From Variovorax sp. TBS-050B (GTDB lineage: Bacteria > Pseudomonadota > Gammaproteobacteria > Burkholderiales > Burkholderiaceae_C): a stretch of DNA of 64,000 nt. The DNA is taken from NCBI RefSeq assembly GCF_029893635.1, contig NZ_JARXYR010000002.1:3447001-3511000 (forward strand). The letters are read 5' to 3'. Numbering within the stretch: position 1 is the stretch's first letter; the number at the start of each line of letters is the position of its first letter. This document shows positions 1 to 8,200 of this stretch, in pieces. Both the position numbers and the translations under genes were made by a program. The notes below the pieces were generated by a model. That model had not been told where the DNA came from. It saw only the letters and a list, made by a program, of their open reading frames with translations, and made no database searches.

Positions 1-3000
1 AGCTCGGTCACATCAACAAGCAGGCGCCCGCCAACAACGATCCGGGTGGAAAGAACTGCGCACCCTGCGCGGTGGGCGGCGCGATCGGCTTGGCGACCGG
101 GGCCGAGAGCTTCACGCACACCGACTTCGTGCTGGCGGCGCCGCTGCCGATCGAATGGGCGCGCACCTACCGCAGCCAGCTCGATGCCCTCGACCGCGGC
201 TGCCTCGGCGCGCGCTGGATCAGCGCCTACACCACGCGCGTGGACATCGCCACGCCCGCCAGGGGCGCGCGCCAGGGCCGCGAGAGCCTGGTCTACCGCG
301 CGAGCGACGGACGCAGCCTGGCCTGGCCGCTGCTCAAGCCGGGGCAGGCGCACCGCGACGCGGTCGAGGAGATCACGATCACGCGCCTCGCCGACGGCCT
401 GCTCGCGCTCGATTTCGGCAAGCCGCTGCCCTTCGGCGAGCAGGGCGACTGGCGCGAGCTGTACGAGCAAGCGGAAGACGGCTCGCACTACCGCCTGGTG
501 GCGCAGCAGGCGCGCGACGGCCTCTCGGTGGGCTTGCGCTACGACCACGTGATCGCTGCGACCGGCGAGCGCGTACTCAGCGACATCATCAGCAAGCAGG
601 GCGAGCAGGTGATGGCGCACGTGGGCACGCGGCCCGATGCGAAGACCGGCCTGATCGAGTCGCTCTGGGAGCTCAAGGACGGACAGGTCGTGCGGCAGCT
701 TGCCGCGTACACGCATGACGCCGAACGCGACCTCGTCGAAGCGCGCGACGAGGACGGCGCGAGCTGGCGCTACAGCTACAGCCACCACCTCATCACCCGC
801 TACACCGACCGCACCGGCCGCGGCATGAACCTCGAATACGACGGCACCGGCGCCGATGCCAAGGCCGTGCGCGAGTGGAGCGACGACGGCAGCTTTGCCC
901 TGAAGCTCGAATGGGACCGCAACATCCGCCTGACCTACGTCACCGACGCGCTCGGCGGCGAGACCTGGTACTACTACGACATCGACGGCTACACCTACCG
1001 CATCATCCACCCCGACAAGCTCGAGGAATGGTTCTTCCGTGATGAAGCGAAGAACATCACGCGCCACATCCACACCGACGGCAGCACCGACGACTACCGC
1101 TACGACGCCGACGGCAACCTGCAGGTGCACACGCGGCCCGACGGCAGCCGGGTGCACTTCGAGTATGACGCCAGGCACCGCATCACCGGCATCCGCGACG
1201 GCGAGGGTAGCGTGTGGAAGCGCGATTACGACGCCGAGGGCCACCTGGTCGAAGAGATCGATCCGCTGGGCCACAAGACCGAATACACCTACGACAAGGC
1301 CGGGCGGCCGGTGCGCATCACCGATGCCAAGGGCGGCGTCAAGCAGCTTGCCTATGCGCCTTCGGGCCAGTTGCTGAGCTACACCGACTGCTCGGGCAAG
1401 ACCAGCCGCTGGGAATACGATGCGCGCGGCCTGCTCGCGAAGGCCATCGATGCCGCCGGCAACGCCACGCACTACCGTTATGCCGCGGGCCAGCTCGAAC
1501 GCATCGTGCTGCCCGACCAGACCAGCGAGCGCTTCGTGCACGACGCCGAAGGCCGCCTGCTCGCGCACACCGATGCGCTGGAGCGCACCACGCGCTACGG
1601 CTACACGCGCGCCGGCCTCATCGCGAGCCGCACCGACGCGGCCGGCCGTTCGCTGCGCTACCACTGGGACCTGCTCGGCCGGCTCAGCGAACTGCACAAC
1701 GAGAACGGCGCGCGCTACGACTTCCGCTACGACCCGGTCGGCCGGCTGCTCGAGGAGACCGGCTTCGACCGCAAGACCACCGCCTACGTCCACGACCCCG
1801 CCACCGGCGTGCTCGCCGAAGTGGTCGAGGCGGGCCATCGCACCGCGCTGGAATTCGACCCGCTCGGGCGCCTGCGCGAACGCCGCGCCGGCGCGCAGTC
1901 GGAGCGCTTCGCCTACGACCGCAACGGCCGCATGATCGAGGCCGTCAACGGCGACGCGCGGCTGCATTGGTTCCACGACGCGGCAGGCAACCTCACGCGC
2001 GAACACCACCACTACCTCGCGAACGGCCGCACGGCCGTGTGGCAGCACCGCTACGACGAGCTCAACCAGCGCATCGCCACCATCCGGCCCGACGGTCACA
2101 CCACGCAATGGCTGACCTACGGCTCGGGCCATGTGCATGGGCTGCTGATCGACGGCGAGGACGTGCTCGGCTTCGAGCGCGACGACCTGCACCGCGAGGT
2201 GCTGCGCGAGCAGCGCAACGGCCTGAACCAGCAGCAGGCCTACGATCCCGCGGGCCGGCTGCTCGAACAACGCATCGGCCGCACCCGGCCCGGCGCCATC
2301 GAAGCGGGCACGGCCGCAGGCATCCGCCGCAGCTACGGCTACGACAAGGCCGGTCAGCTCGTCGCGATCGGCGACAGCCGGCGCGGCAACCTGAGCTACC
2401 GCTACGACCCCGTGGGGCGCCTGCTCGAAGCTCACAGCCGCATCGGTCGCGAGGTGTTCGCCTTCGATCCCGCGGGCAACATCGTTGACCCCGCGCCGCC
2501 CGAGGCGGCAGCCAAGGCCGCATCTACCACCACCCACAAGCTGCTCGACAACCTGCTCAGGCAGTACGCCGGAACCCGCTACAGCTACGACGAGCGCGGC
2601 AACATGACCGAGCGCGTCCGCAACGGCTGGCGCACCGTCTTCGAATGGGACGGCTTCAACCGCATGCGCACGGCCACCGATGCAAGCGGCATCACCACGC
2701 GCTTCGGCTACGACCCGCTCGGCCGGCGCATCCTCAAGCAGTCGGGCGACGAGACGACCCTGTTCGGCTGGGACGGCGACGTGCTCGCCTTCGAGACCAC
2801 GCAGAGCCGCTCAGCCCAGGAGGAGGGCGGCGAGCACGGCTCCAGCGTGCACTACATCCACGAGCCCGACTCCTTCGTGCCGCTGCTGCAGGTGCACCAG
2901 CCGCGCGCGCTGGCGCTTTGCGAAACGCCGGATGTGAAGGCGTTGATGGCGGCCAACGGCGGCGTGTACGACATCGACCTCGATCCGCTGTGGAACGGCC

Positions 3001-3737
3001 AGGCGCGACGCGTGCCGCGTGCGTTCGATCGAAAGCAGATCGCGTTCTACCAGTGCGACCACCTCGGCACCCCGCAGGAACTCACGGACCACATAGGCCA
3101 GGTGGCCTGGTCGGCGCAGTACAAGGCGTGGGGCGAGGCGAAGGAGGCCATCAGCGAGGCGGGGCGCCGGGCGGGGTTCAGGAATCCGATACGGTTCCAG
3201 GGGCAGTACTTCGATGAAGAGACGGGGCTGCATTACAACCGGTATCGGTATTACGACCCGCAGGCGGGGCGGTTCGTGTCGAGCGATCCGATTCGCCTAT
3301 TTGGCGGCGTCAATCTTCATGGATTCGCTTCCAATCCCATCGAATGGATCGACCCGCTAGGTCTTGCCCGCGTGAAGGGCATCACTCCAAATAATCGAGG
3401 GGCTCGTACCACGGTCGAGGGAGGAAGACTTCAGGAACCGGTCGTTGGATACAGTGGTAGCGCTGGCGGGAATGGGCCGGCCCATCCAGTGGTAAAGCAA
3501 ATGTATGACGATGTCTCGATTGACCAACGATCTGAACAGCACCCTTGGTGCGGCGAACCGGATGCGTTGAGCGCGATTGCTCATTCACGCAATGTCACTA
3601 GCGTGGATGAGCTTCGCGACGTTGTTCAGGGGGGCACGTCGACTACCTTGAGGAACGATGGAAAGCGACTTCCCTATTGCTCGTCCTGCAGTGTCGTCAT
3701 GGGGCGGTTGGGGGTCTGTGATGGGGCGAAAAAATGA
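1..3737 (+). CDS. Rhs polymorphic toxin with YwqJ-type deaminase tip (5' partial)
   Basis: A large Rhs-family toxin of 1244 visible residues. The frame is open to the window edge, so the N-terminus, including any delivery domain, is missing. The body is a long run of YD repeats (for example YDADGNL, YDPVGRLLEE) that in this family form a hollow shell around the toxin. The core ends with the conserved RYYDPQAGRFVSSDPI block and the motif PIEWIDPLGL (3336-3365), which fits the PxxxxDPxGL self-cleavage site of Rhs proteins. The 123-residue tip after it has a clear drop in GC and codon bias. It carries CGE (in HPWCGEPDALS) and PYCSSC, the C-x-E / CxxC zinc-deaminase signature of the YwqJ-like group of bacterial toxin deaminases. 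The target base or nucleotide is unknown. The stop overlaps the next gene by 4 bases, as usual for toxin-immunity pairs. The Rhs call is certain, the deaminase call likely. Confidence 0.93.
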   Translation, partial: LGHINKQAPANNDPGGKNCAPCAVGGAIGLATGAESFTHTDFVLAAPLPIEWARTYRSQLDALDRGCLGARWISAYTTRVDIATPARGARQGRESLVYRASDGRSLAWPLLKPGQAHRDAVEEITITRLADGLLALDFGKPLPFGEQGDWRELYEQAEDGSHYRLVAQQARDGLSVGLRYDHVIAATGERVLSDIISKQGEQVMAHVGTRPDAKTGLIESLWELKDGQVVRQLAAYTHDAERDLVEARDEDGASWRYSYSHHLITRYTDRTGRGMNLEYDGTGADAKAVREWSDDGSFALKLEWDRNIRLTYVTDALGGETWYYYDIDGYTYRIIHPDKLEEWFFRDEAKNITRHIHTDGSTDDYRYDADGNLQVHTRPDGSRVHFEYDARHRITGIRDGEGSVWKRDYDAEGHLVEEIDPLGHKTEYTYDKAGRPVRITDAKGGVKQLAYAPSGQLLSYTDCSGKTSRWEYDARGLLAKAIDAAGNATHYRYAAGQLERIVLPDQTSERFVHDAEGRLLAHTDALERTTRYGYTRAGLIASRTDAAGRSLRYHWDLLGRLSELHNENGARYDFRYDPVGRLLEETGFDRKTTAYVHDPATGVLAEVVEAGHRTALEFDPLGRLRERRAGAQSERFAYDRNGRMIEAVNGDARLHWFHDAAGNLTREHHHYLANGRTAVWQHRYDELNQRIATIRPDGHTTQWLTYGSGHVHGLLIDGEDVLGFERDDLHREVLREQRNGLNQQQAYDPAGRLLEQRIGRTRPGAIEAGTAAGIRRSYGYDKAGQLVAIGDSRRGNLSYRYDPVGRLLEAHSRIGREVFAFDPAGNIVDPAPPEAAAKAASTTTHKLLDNLLRQYAGTRYSYDERGNMTERVRNGWRTVFEWDGFNRMRTATDASGITTRFGYDPLGRRILKQSGDETTLFGWDGDVLAFETTQSRSAQEEGGEHGSSVHYIHEPDSFVPLLQVHQPRALALCETPDVKALMAANGGVYDIDLDPLWNGQARRVPRAFDRKQIAFYQCDHLGTPQELTDHIGQVAWSAQYKAWGEAKEAISEAGRRAGFRNPIRFQGQYFDEETGLHYNRYRYYDPQAGRFVSSDPIRLFGGVNLHGFASNPIEWIDPLGLARVKGITPNNRGARTTVEGGRLQEPVVGYSGSAGGNGPAHPVVKQMYDDVSIDQRSEQHPWCGEPDALSAIAHSRNVTSVDELRDVVQGGTSTTLRNDGKRLPYCSSCSVVMGRLGVCDGAKK

Positions 3738-4204
3738 CTGGACCGTATACCCCGGAAGAGGAAAGAGCACTCGATGCCATCGAGGAGCTGCTCGTCGATC
3801 AGCAGGTGTCTTATGCGCAGATGATGAAGATGTACGCGGGGTTCCTGCTGGACTGCATCTCTGCAGGACGCTTTGACACCTCGATTTCGTCGACGGATTT
3901 GACGCTCGTTGCGGAGCATCTTCGCAAGGTGAATGAGACCTTCGAACTTCCCGATGGCACGGAACTCCGAAAGCCAGGGCGGAGGGAACTATGGTCCCTC
4001 GTACAGGCCGCGGAGAAGGAGCAGCCGCTCTTGTCGGCGCTAGCTCGCTGTGCCGTCTGCTGCTTCTATGAGGATTCCGGGTGGAATCCGGACGAAAAAG
4101 AAAGTCCAACTCCTGTCCCGCTCTACCTTCTTCTGCTAAAGCGAGTGGATTCAGAAATTGGAGTGGAATTTTTAGCATATGTCCGCTCCTGCTTTAACCT
4201 CTAG
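3734..4204 (+). CDS. Probable cognate immunity protein of the Rhs deaminase tip
   Basis: This encodes a 156-residue protein starting MTGPYTPEEERALDAIEELL. The ATG overlaps the toxin stop codon (ATGA), so translation is coupled. I do not recognise a family. It is mostly helical-looking, acidic at the N-terminus, without signal peptide or membrane segment, as expected for a cytoplasmic immunity protein. Codon use matches the toxin tip rather than the GC-rich Rhs core, so tip and immunity probably moved together. A truncated relative of its first 38 codons lies 1.36 kb downstream (5098-5238). The immunity role is inferred from position only. Confidence 0.7.
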   Translation: MTGPYTPEEERALDAIEELLVDQQVSYAQMMKMYAGFLLDCISAGRFDTSISSTDLTLVAEHLRKVNETFELPDGTELRKPGRRELWSLVQAAEKEQPLLSALARCAVCCFYEDSGWNPDEKESPTPVPLYLLLLKRVDSEIGVEFLAYVRSCFNL

Positions 4205-4227
4205 AGCTGGCTGCGGAACGACTGACC

Positions 4228-4548
4228 ATGCCGATGATCAACTGCGCGCAGCACGGGTGGCGAGAAGCGGAGCTCACAACGGCAGCTGTCAGCGAACGGG
4301 TCGCCGAAGGCGGCGCGGGGCCCGAGAGAGTGGTACTTCTTGACCTGAACTGGGACGGCGTGAGTTTTCCTCTGGCCGCCCTGGATTCGGAACTCCCATT
4401 GCCGGAAACGGAATTGAAAGACGGCAACTTGGGCACCGACGACGCGGAAGTCTTCGATACTGTGCTCGGCACCTTGCAGCCGGTTTGCTCCTGTTGCCTT
4501 CACACGATCGTCGAGGTTGGAGCGGGCGGTGACTGTGATTGCCGTTGA
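4228..4548 (+). CDS. Small cysteine-containing hypothetical protein
   Basis: This encodes 106 residues with no family I recognise. It has an N-terminal CAQHGW and a C-terminal CSCCLH...CDC cluster, which could bind a metal. The gene begins 23 bases after the probable immunity gene and ends shortly before the next gene, in the same direction and with the same intermediate GC. It may belong to the immunity cassette or be a relic of another one. Confidence 0.5.
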   Translation: MPMINCAQHGWREAELTTAAVSERVAEGGAGPERVVLLDLNWDGVSFPLAALDSELPLPETELKDGNLGTDDAEVFDTVLGTLQPVCSCCLHTIVEVGAGGDCDCR

Positions 4549-4559
4549 GTTTGCAACCC

Positions 4560-4955
4560 ATGACACAGCAAATATTTCCTCGTTGCATCCACAAGATGTA
4601 TCACTACCTGCTCGCCATGAGCGATAACGAACTCGACGAGTTCCACATCAACGAAGATCGTTCTCGCGCCGAGCTGTTCAACGCAATGAAGGCGGACTTC
4701 GATAACTTCGGCCCATTGAGCAAGCAAAGAGCGCTGGCAGCTCTGGAGTACATCTGGTCGTCTGGTCAGATCGAGAAGCTCTGGGGTTGGGTCGTACCGC
4801 AAGCTTTGGACCTTGATGAAATCGAGGACAAGCGTGGCTACTTGTGCGCCCTTTACGAAAAGCTATCAGGCCATGAACCATCGCACAGAGACTTCGGCCC
4901 GGACGTGGAGTTGGTCAAGAGCGCCGGGCCACATGGCGTTGACGTGCGCGAGTAG
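4560..4955 (+). CDS. Hypothetical protein, candidate orphan immunity protein
   Basis: This encodes 131 residues from the ATG at 4560 (MTQQIFPRCIHKMYHYLLAM). It looks soluble and helical, with a tryptophan-rich centre (YIWSSG...LWGWVVPQAL). No family is recognised. Its end runs directly into a degraded copy of the Rhs toxin-tip sequence (from 4956), so the last 15-20 codons may be altered by recombination. An immunity role is a guess from the neighbourhood. Confidence 0.5.
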   Translation: MTQQIFPRCIHKMYHYLLAMSDNELDEFHINEDRSRAELFNAMKADFDNFGPLSKQRALAALEYIWSSGQIEKLWGWVVPQALDLDEIEDKRGYLCALYEKLSGHEPSHRDFGPDVELVKSAGPHGVDVRE

Positions 4956-5238
4956 TTTCTCCGCCGCCAAAAACTGCGAGGCTCCCGACGTTTATGCGTG
5001 GGCCACGTGAGGACATGAAGGAACGGTGGGAAAAGCTACTTCCCTATTGCTCGTCCTGCCGCGTACACAGTCGGGGGGGCTGTGATGGAGCGGAAAAATG
5101 ACTGGACCGTATACCCCGGAAGAGGAAGAGGAAGAGGAAAGAGCACTCGATGCCATCGAGGAGTTGCTCATTGATCGGCAGGTGCCTTACGCGCACATGA
5201 TGCATACGTCCGTTCGTATTTCGGGTCGGACGTCCTAG
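4956..5238 (+). pseudogene. Remnant of a second Rhs tip end plus truncated immunity gene
   Basis: Bases 5026-5097 repeat the end of the active toxin tip. The frame reads LLPYCSSC...GGCDGAEK and stops, against LPYCSSC...GVCDGAKK at 3669-3734. The following ATG at 5098 repeats the immunity gene start (MTGPYTPEEE), again overlapping the toxin stop as ATGA. The immunity copy then breaks. After VPYAHMM the sequence jumps to something resembling the 3' end of the intact gene (AYVRS-like, out of frame) and stops at 5238 after 46 codons. It also has three extra glutamate codons near its start. Upstream, 4956-5025 has no continuous tip frame, although NCEAPDVYAWA in another frame recalls the first deaminase motif. 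This is a displaced, inactivated toxin-immunity module. Confidence 0.75.
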
Positions 5239-5244
5239 ATTCGC

Positions 5245-5745
5245 ATGCGCAACTCTTTCATCTCGCAGCCGCGTCCGCCTGATCCCGGCGAGATCCTAGC
5301 CATCGCTCTCGAGGTCGAAGCATGGCAGCGAGAACTGCTGGACGCGTTCTTCGATCAGCACCCTCATGCCGTCGACTTCCAATGGCTGCTGGATTTTCCC
5401 AAGACCGGAACCTTGGCCGTCCGAGGCGAGCGCTGGACTTACACGAAGCATGGACTCGGATACCGCTTCTCCGCTTCGTGGGGGTGCGTGATCGATGTGC
5501 ACAACCATTTCAAGAACTCCTGCCGGATCATTGACGCACATCGACTCGCCGAATATTTTCTCGCCGCGCTGCCCGGAACCGCGCACGGCGTTCAAGATCT
5601 GCATGCCAGATTCGAACAAGGTTTGAGGGCTCTGGAATCGCAGGGGCGCTTGAGAAAAGTCGCCACCGCGCCCAACGCCTGGGAACTGATCGAATCTTCG
5701 GCCCCCGTTCCGTCAGACGCCCGCCTGCCTCCACTTGAGCGATGA
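5245..5745 (+). CDS. DUF6896-like protein, candidate immunity protein
   Basis: This encodes 166 residues. The central part (WTYTKHGLGYRFSASWGCVIDVHNHF...IIDAHRLAEYF) resembles, from memory, the DUF6896 family, which is often found in polymorphic toxin loci. There is no signal peptide or membrane segment. It begins 6 bases after the tip remnant, in the same direction. The family assignment needs a profile search, and immunity function is inferred from context. Confidence 0.6.
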   Translation: MRNSFISQPRPPDPGEILAIALEVEAWQRELLDAFFDQHPHAVDFQWLLDFPKTGTLAVRGERWTYTKHGLGYRFSASWGCVIDVHNHFKNSCRIIDAHRLAEYFLAALPGTAHGVQDLHARFEQGLRALESQGRLRKVATAPNAWELIESSAPVPSDARLPPLER

Positions 5746-5781
5746 GACTTTTCGCCTCGACGCCGCCAATGCCTCACAAAA

Positions 5782-6264
5782 ATGATGCCCGAACTCACAA
5801 AAGCACAGGAAAAGAGGCTTGCGCTTCTTCAAAGGCTGAGCTTTGAAAGATTGTTCCCAGATTCGAGCTTCGATTTTGAGTTGATCCAGTTTCCGGATTC
5901 CTCGATGCTCCTTGATGAAATCAAACAAATCACCGATTCGAGAGGCGGGGATGTGACGCGAGGGGTCGCGCAATCGTTTGATGGCCTTGTTGATTTTGCT
6001 AAAAATCAAAATGGAAAATGCATCCTCTTGCTCCCAGGTCTGTCTCCTCAGGTTGGATTTGTCTACGCGAAATACCCTGCAATCAAGGTGGAGTCTAGGA
6101 TGTTGCCTTTTCTGCTGAATTTGGTAAAGGTCAAGTTCGACACGTTTGATTACCTCGCTCTGGCCTCCGAAGATCTCAAGCACGGTGTGGTTTTGGATGT
6201 TTACGCCGGAAATCCGGAAATTGAGGGCACAGACGAAGAAATCTGCAAAACTACCGTATGGTAG
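5782..6264 (+). CDS. Hypothetical protein, candidate orphan immunity protein
   Basis: This encodes 160 residues, with two possible starts (ATGATG at 5782 and 5785) and no strong ribosome site. Base composition is visibly AT-richer than the flanking chromosome, which suggests transfer. The protein is soluble with a hydrophobic core segment (NGKCILLLPGLSPQVGFVYA) and alternating strand/helix character. I do not recognise the family. It lies in the series of small same-strand genes behind the Rhs toxin. Confidence 0.55.
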   Translation: MMPELTKAQEKRLALLQRLSFERLFPDSSFDFELIQFPDSSMLLDEIKQITDSRGGDVTRGVAQSFDGLVDFAKNQNGKCILLLPGLSPQVGFVYAKYPAIKVESRMLPFLLNLVKVKFDTFDYLALASEDLKHGVVLDVYAGNPEIEGTDEEICKTTVW

Positions 6265-6364
6265 ACGTAGGCCAAGTGCAAGAAGCAGTGTCGTCAACGA
6301 AAAAGACAAATTGCTGGAGCATCGCCGCGCCGGCTGATCACCGTCAATGTAATTGCAGGCGCCC

Positions 6365-6625
6365 ATGAACACGTACGGCGACAAAAAAGATCTTGTCTCT
6401 CATCTTCTCGAGTATGCGCGAGAAAAGCCCTTCGATCCGATGAAGTGCGCCAAATACTTCTACGCTCAAAAATTGGATGAGAAAATATATAGATTCAATG
6501 ACGAAGAGTTGAACAGAATCATCGATGAGGTGTCAGGTATGGATGCCGGCGACGAGTTTTTCATCGCGCAAGAGGAGATCATTTCAATGCTGATCGGATA
6601 TCTTGAAGGTATGAGCAAGGGCTGA
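6365..6625 (+). CDS. Small acidic hypothetical protein
   Basis: This encodes 86 residues from the ATG at 6365 (MNTYGDKKDLVSHLLEYARE). An upstream in-frame TTG at 6353 is less likely. It is acidic and all-helical in appearance (DEELNRIIDEVSGMDAG), with AT-rich codons. The size and charge fit small immunity proteins, but no family is recognised. Confidence 0.5.
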   Translation: MNTYGDKKDLVSHLLEYAREKPFDPMKCAKYFYAQKLDEKIYRFNDEELNRIIDEVSGMDAGDEFFIAQEEIISMLIGYLEGMSKG

Positions 6626-6777
6626 GCTTCAGCCCGAGATTTGAAAGACAGTGCGTGCAGAAGTTCGAAGTGCTCTCCGCCACGAAGCATGTGACGCCAA
6701 AGCATCGTGCGGTGCTCACGGGTGAGCGCGTTACGCCCCTATGACGACGCTTCAGTCCTGATCCGCCAGACAAGCAC
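6626..6777 (+). other. Spacer with an open tail-like frame
   Basis: This 152-base stretch has no credible complete gene. One frame is open from 6628 to a stop at 6739-6741 and ends in a basic peptide (...KHVTPKHRAVLTGERVTPL). Its lack of a start suggests the 3' end of a lost toxin tip. The first 30 bases resemble bases 7228-7259. Confidence 0.3.
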
Positions 6778-7170
6778 ATGATCTATTCGGCAGAAGAATT
6801 TGTACGTCTCCGATCCAGCGAGCACAAGGCTGACTACGAGCGCGCGGCGCTGGAAGAAGCACCGGTGTCCGTGTGGCGTGACGTGATTGCCGGATACCCT
6901 TCCTGGAGGAAATGGGTGGCGCACAACAAGACCGTGCCTCTCGAGATCCTGGCGGACCTTTGTGCATTCGGCGCCGACGTCCGAGTCTTCGTCGCCATGA
7001 AAAGGTCCTTGTCTCCGACTCTTTTCCACCGGCTGTCGCAGGACGATGACGCTGTCGTCAGGCAACAGGTCGCAGCGAACAAAAAGGCACCACGCGAAGT
7101 CCTGGAGAAATTGAGCCGTGATTCGGACGAGGACGTGGCCAGGGTTGCTCGGTTCAATCTGCAACGATAA
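6778..7170 (+). CDS. Leucine-rich-variant/HEAT-like repeat protein, candidate immunity protein
   Basis: This encodes 130 residues. The N-terminal 25 residues (MIYSAEEFVRLRSSEH) are followed by helical repeats ending in units such as VAANKKAPREVLEKLSRDSD EDVAR, the pattern of variant leucine-rich (LRV) or HEAT-like repeats seen in some immunity proteins. A second, frameshifted copy follows at 7264-7708, so this is a tandem duplication. There is no signal peptide. Binding to a toxin tip is inferred only. Confidence 0.6.
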   Translation: MIYSAEEFVRLRSSEHKADYERAALEEAPVSVWRDVIAGYPSWRKWVAHNKTVPLEILADLCAFGADVRVFVAMKRSLSPTLFHRLSQDDDAVVRQQVAANKKAPREVLEKLSRDSDEDVARVARFNLQR

Positions 7171-7263
7171 GCGCGTAGACACCATTGGAAATGGATCCAT
7201 TTGAACGTGCTCAGTTCGGAGGCCTGGCAGGGCTGAGCCGCACGCCCGAGATTCAAACTCTGC

Positions 7264-7708
7264 ATGATCTCTTCGACAAACGAATTCCTCGCCCTTTGCG
7301 CTTCCGAAGATCCGGAGGATTCAGCGAGGTCACTCTGCGATGAAGCGTTCGAGTGTTTGGGAAGACGTGATATCCAGCTACCGGTCTCATCATATGGATG
7401 TCGCCCAAAACCGGACGATCCCGCCGGAGGTGATGAGATTGCTGTGCCAACACGGAAACGAGGCCGTGCGCGCGACATGGGCGGACAAGCGACGTCTTCC
7501 GGAAGATCTTCTGAGGTCCTTGTCCGATGATCCGAGCTCACTCGTCCGAAAGAAGATTGCGGCCAATGCCAAGTCGCCGATCGACAGCGTGAAAAAGCTC
7601 GCCTTGGGCAGCGATGAGGACGTGGCACGCGTTGCCATGTTCAGGCTGAAATCATCTGATCGCGTCAAGCGTGGGATGGCACGAAGCAAGGCGGTCCGGC
7701 ATGAATGA
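7264..7708 (+). pseudogene. Frameshifted paralogue of the repeat protein at 6778
   Basis: The start (MISSTNEFLALCASEDPEDS) parallels MIYSAEEFVRLRSSEH of the upstream gene. Near 7340-7350 the reading frame shifts: aligned with the intact copy, two bases appear lost between GAAGC and the VWEDVI codons. The rest (SVWEDVISSYRSHHMDVAQN to SDEDVARVAMFRLKSS) continues in a frame that could itself start at an ATG at 7340. A shortened 122-residue protein from 7340-7708 is therefore possible. The C-terminal repeat units are well kept (AANAKSPIDSVKKLALGSDE). This is a decaying duplicate or a re-started short gene. Confidence 0.6.
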
Positions 7709-7785
7709 CTTTTGGGGTTTTCAGTGTCACCGGCGGGCGCTTTCCCTTCGCAGTCTTCGGAGAAGAATAGGAGTTGAGCCAGCAC

Positions 7786-8121
7786 ATGAACATCCAGCCT
7801 CCGGTCACCGCACTCTTCGAGATCGAGCCCCCTGGCGACCGCCTCCAACTGAACCCACCTCTTGTCGCGGCGCTCGGCCAAGCCTATGCAAGGTTCGCCG
7901 CCACCGGGCAGGATCCGAAGCACTTCGAAATCCACATCAGCGAACGCAAGACGCAAGAGGCAGACGAAGACAACGGCGAGAACACGATCGAAATTGCCTT
8001 CTCCGCCAAGCTGCCGCGTGGCACCAAAGGCCTGGGCAATGCCGGGCGCGGCGGCCGGTCGATCGTCTACATCGCCTCCGTGTCCACCGGTGAGATCCTT
8101 CGCGAGTACCTCAGTCGATAA
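7786..8121 (+). CDS. Hypothetical protein at the island edge
   Basis: This encodes 111 residues from the ATG at 7786 (MNIQPPVTALFEIEPPGDRL). A TTG at 7774 is an alternative that sits too close to the AGGAG. It is hydrophilic with an acidic central loop (RKTQEADEDNGEN) and a small C-terminal strand region. No family is recognised. It is the last gene in the Rhs-linked series before GC returns to chromosomal level. Confidence 0.5.
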   Translation: MNIQPPVTALFEIEPPGDRLQLNPPLVAALGQAYARFAATGQDPKHFEIHISERKTQEADEDNGENTIEIAFSAKLPRGTKGLGNAGRGGRSIVYIASVSTGEILREYLSR

Positions 8122-8200
8122 GTCTCACTCCTGTCGGGAGGACGCGCCGTGGCATGGCTGTCGCTGCACCAGCCCGATACAACCCTCCGGGTTTCCGATA

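Noticed and set aside
4956..5238. Possible insertion sequence or recombinase site between the immunity genes
   Set aside because: No terminal inverted repeats, transposase or integrase is visible; the duplicated sequence is explained by the Rhs tip and immunity start.
7191..7343. 50-codon frame starting MDPFERAQFGGLAG
   Set aside because: It has an ATG and a stop but overlaps the better supported repeat-protein paralogue in another frame; probably a relic or chance.
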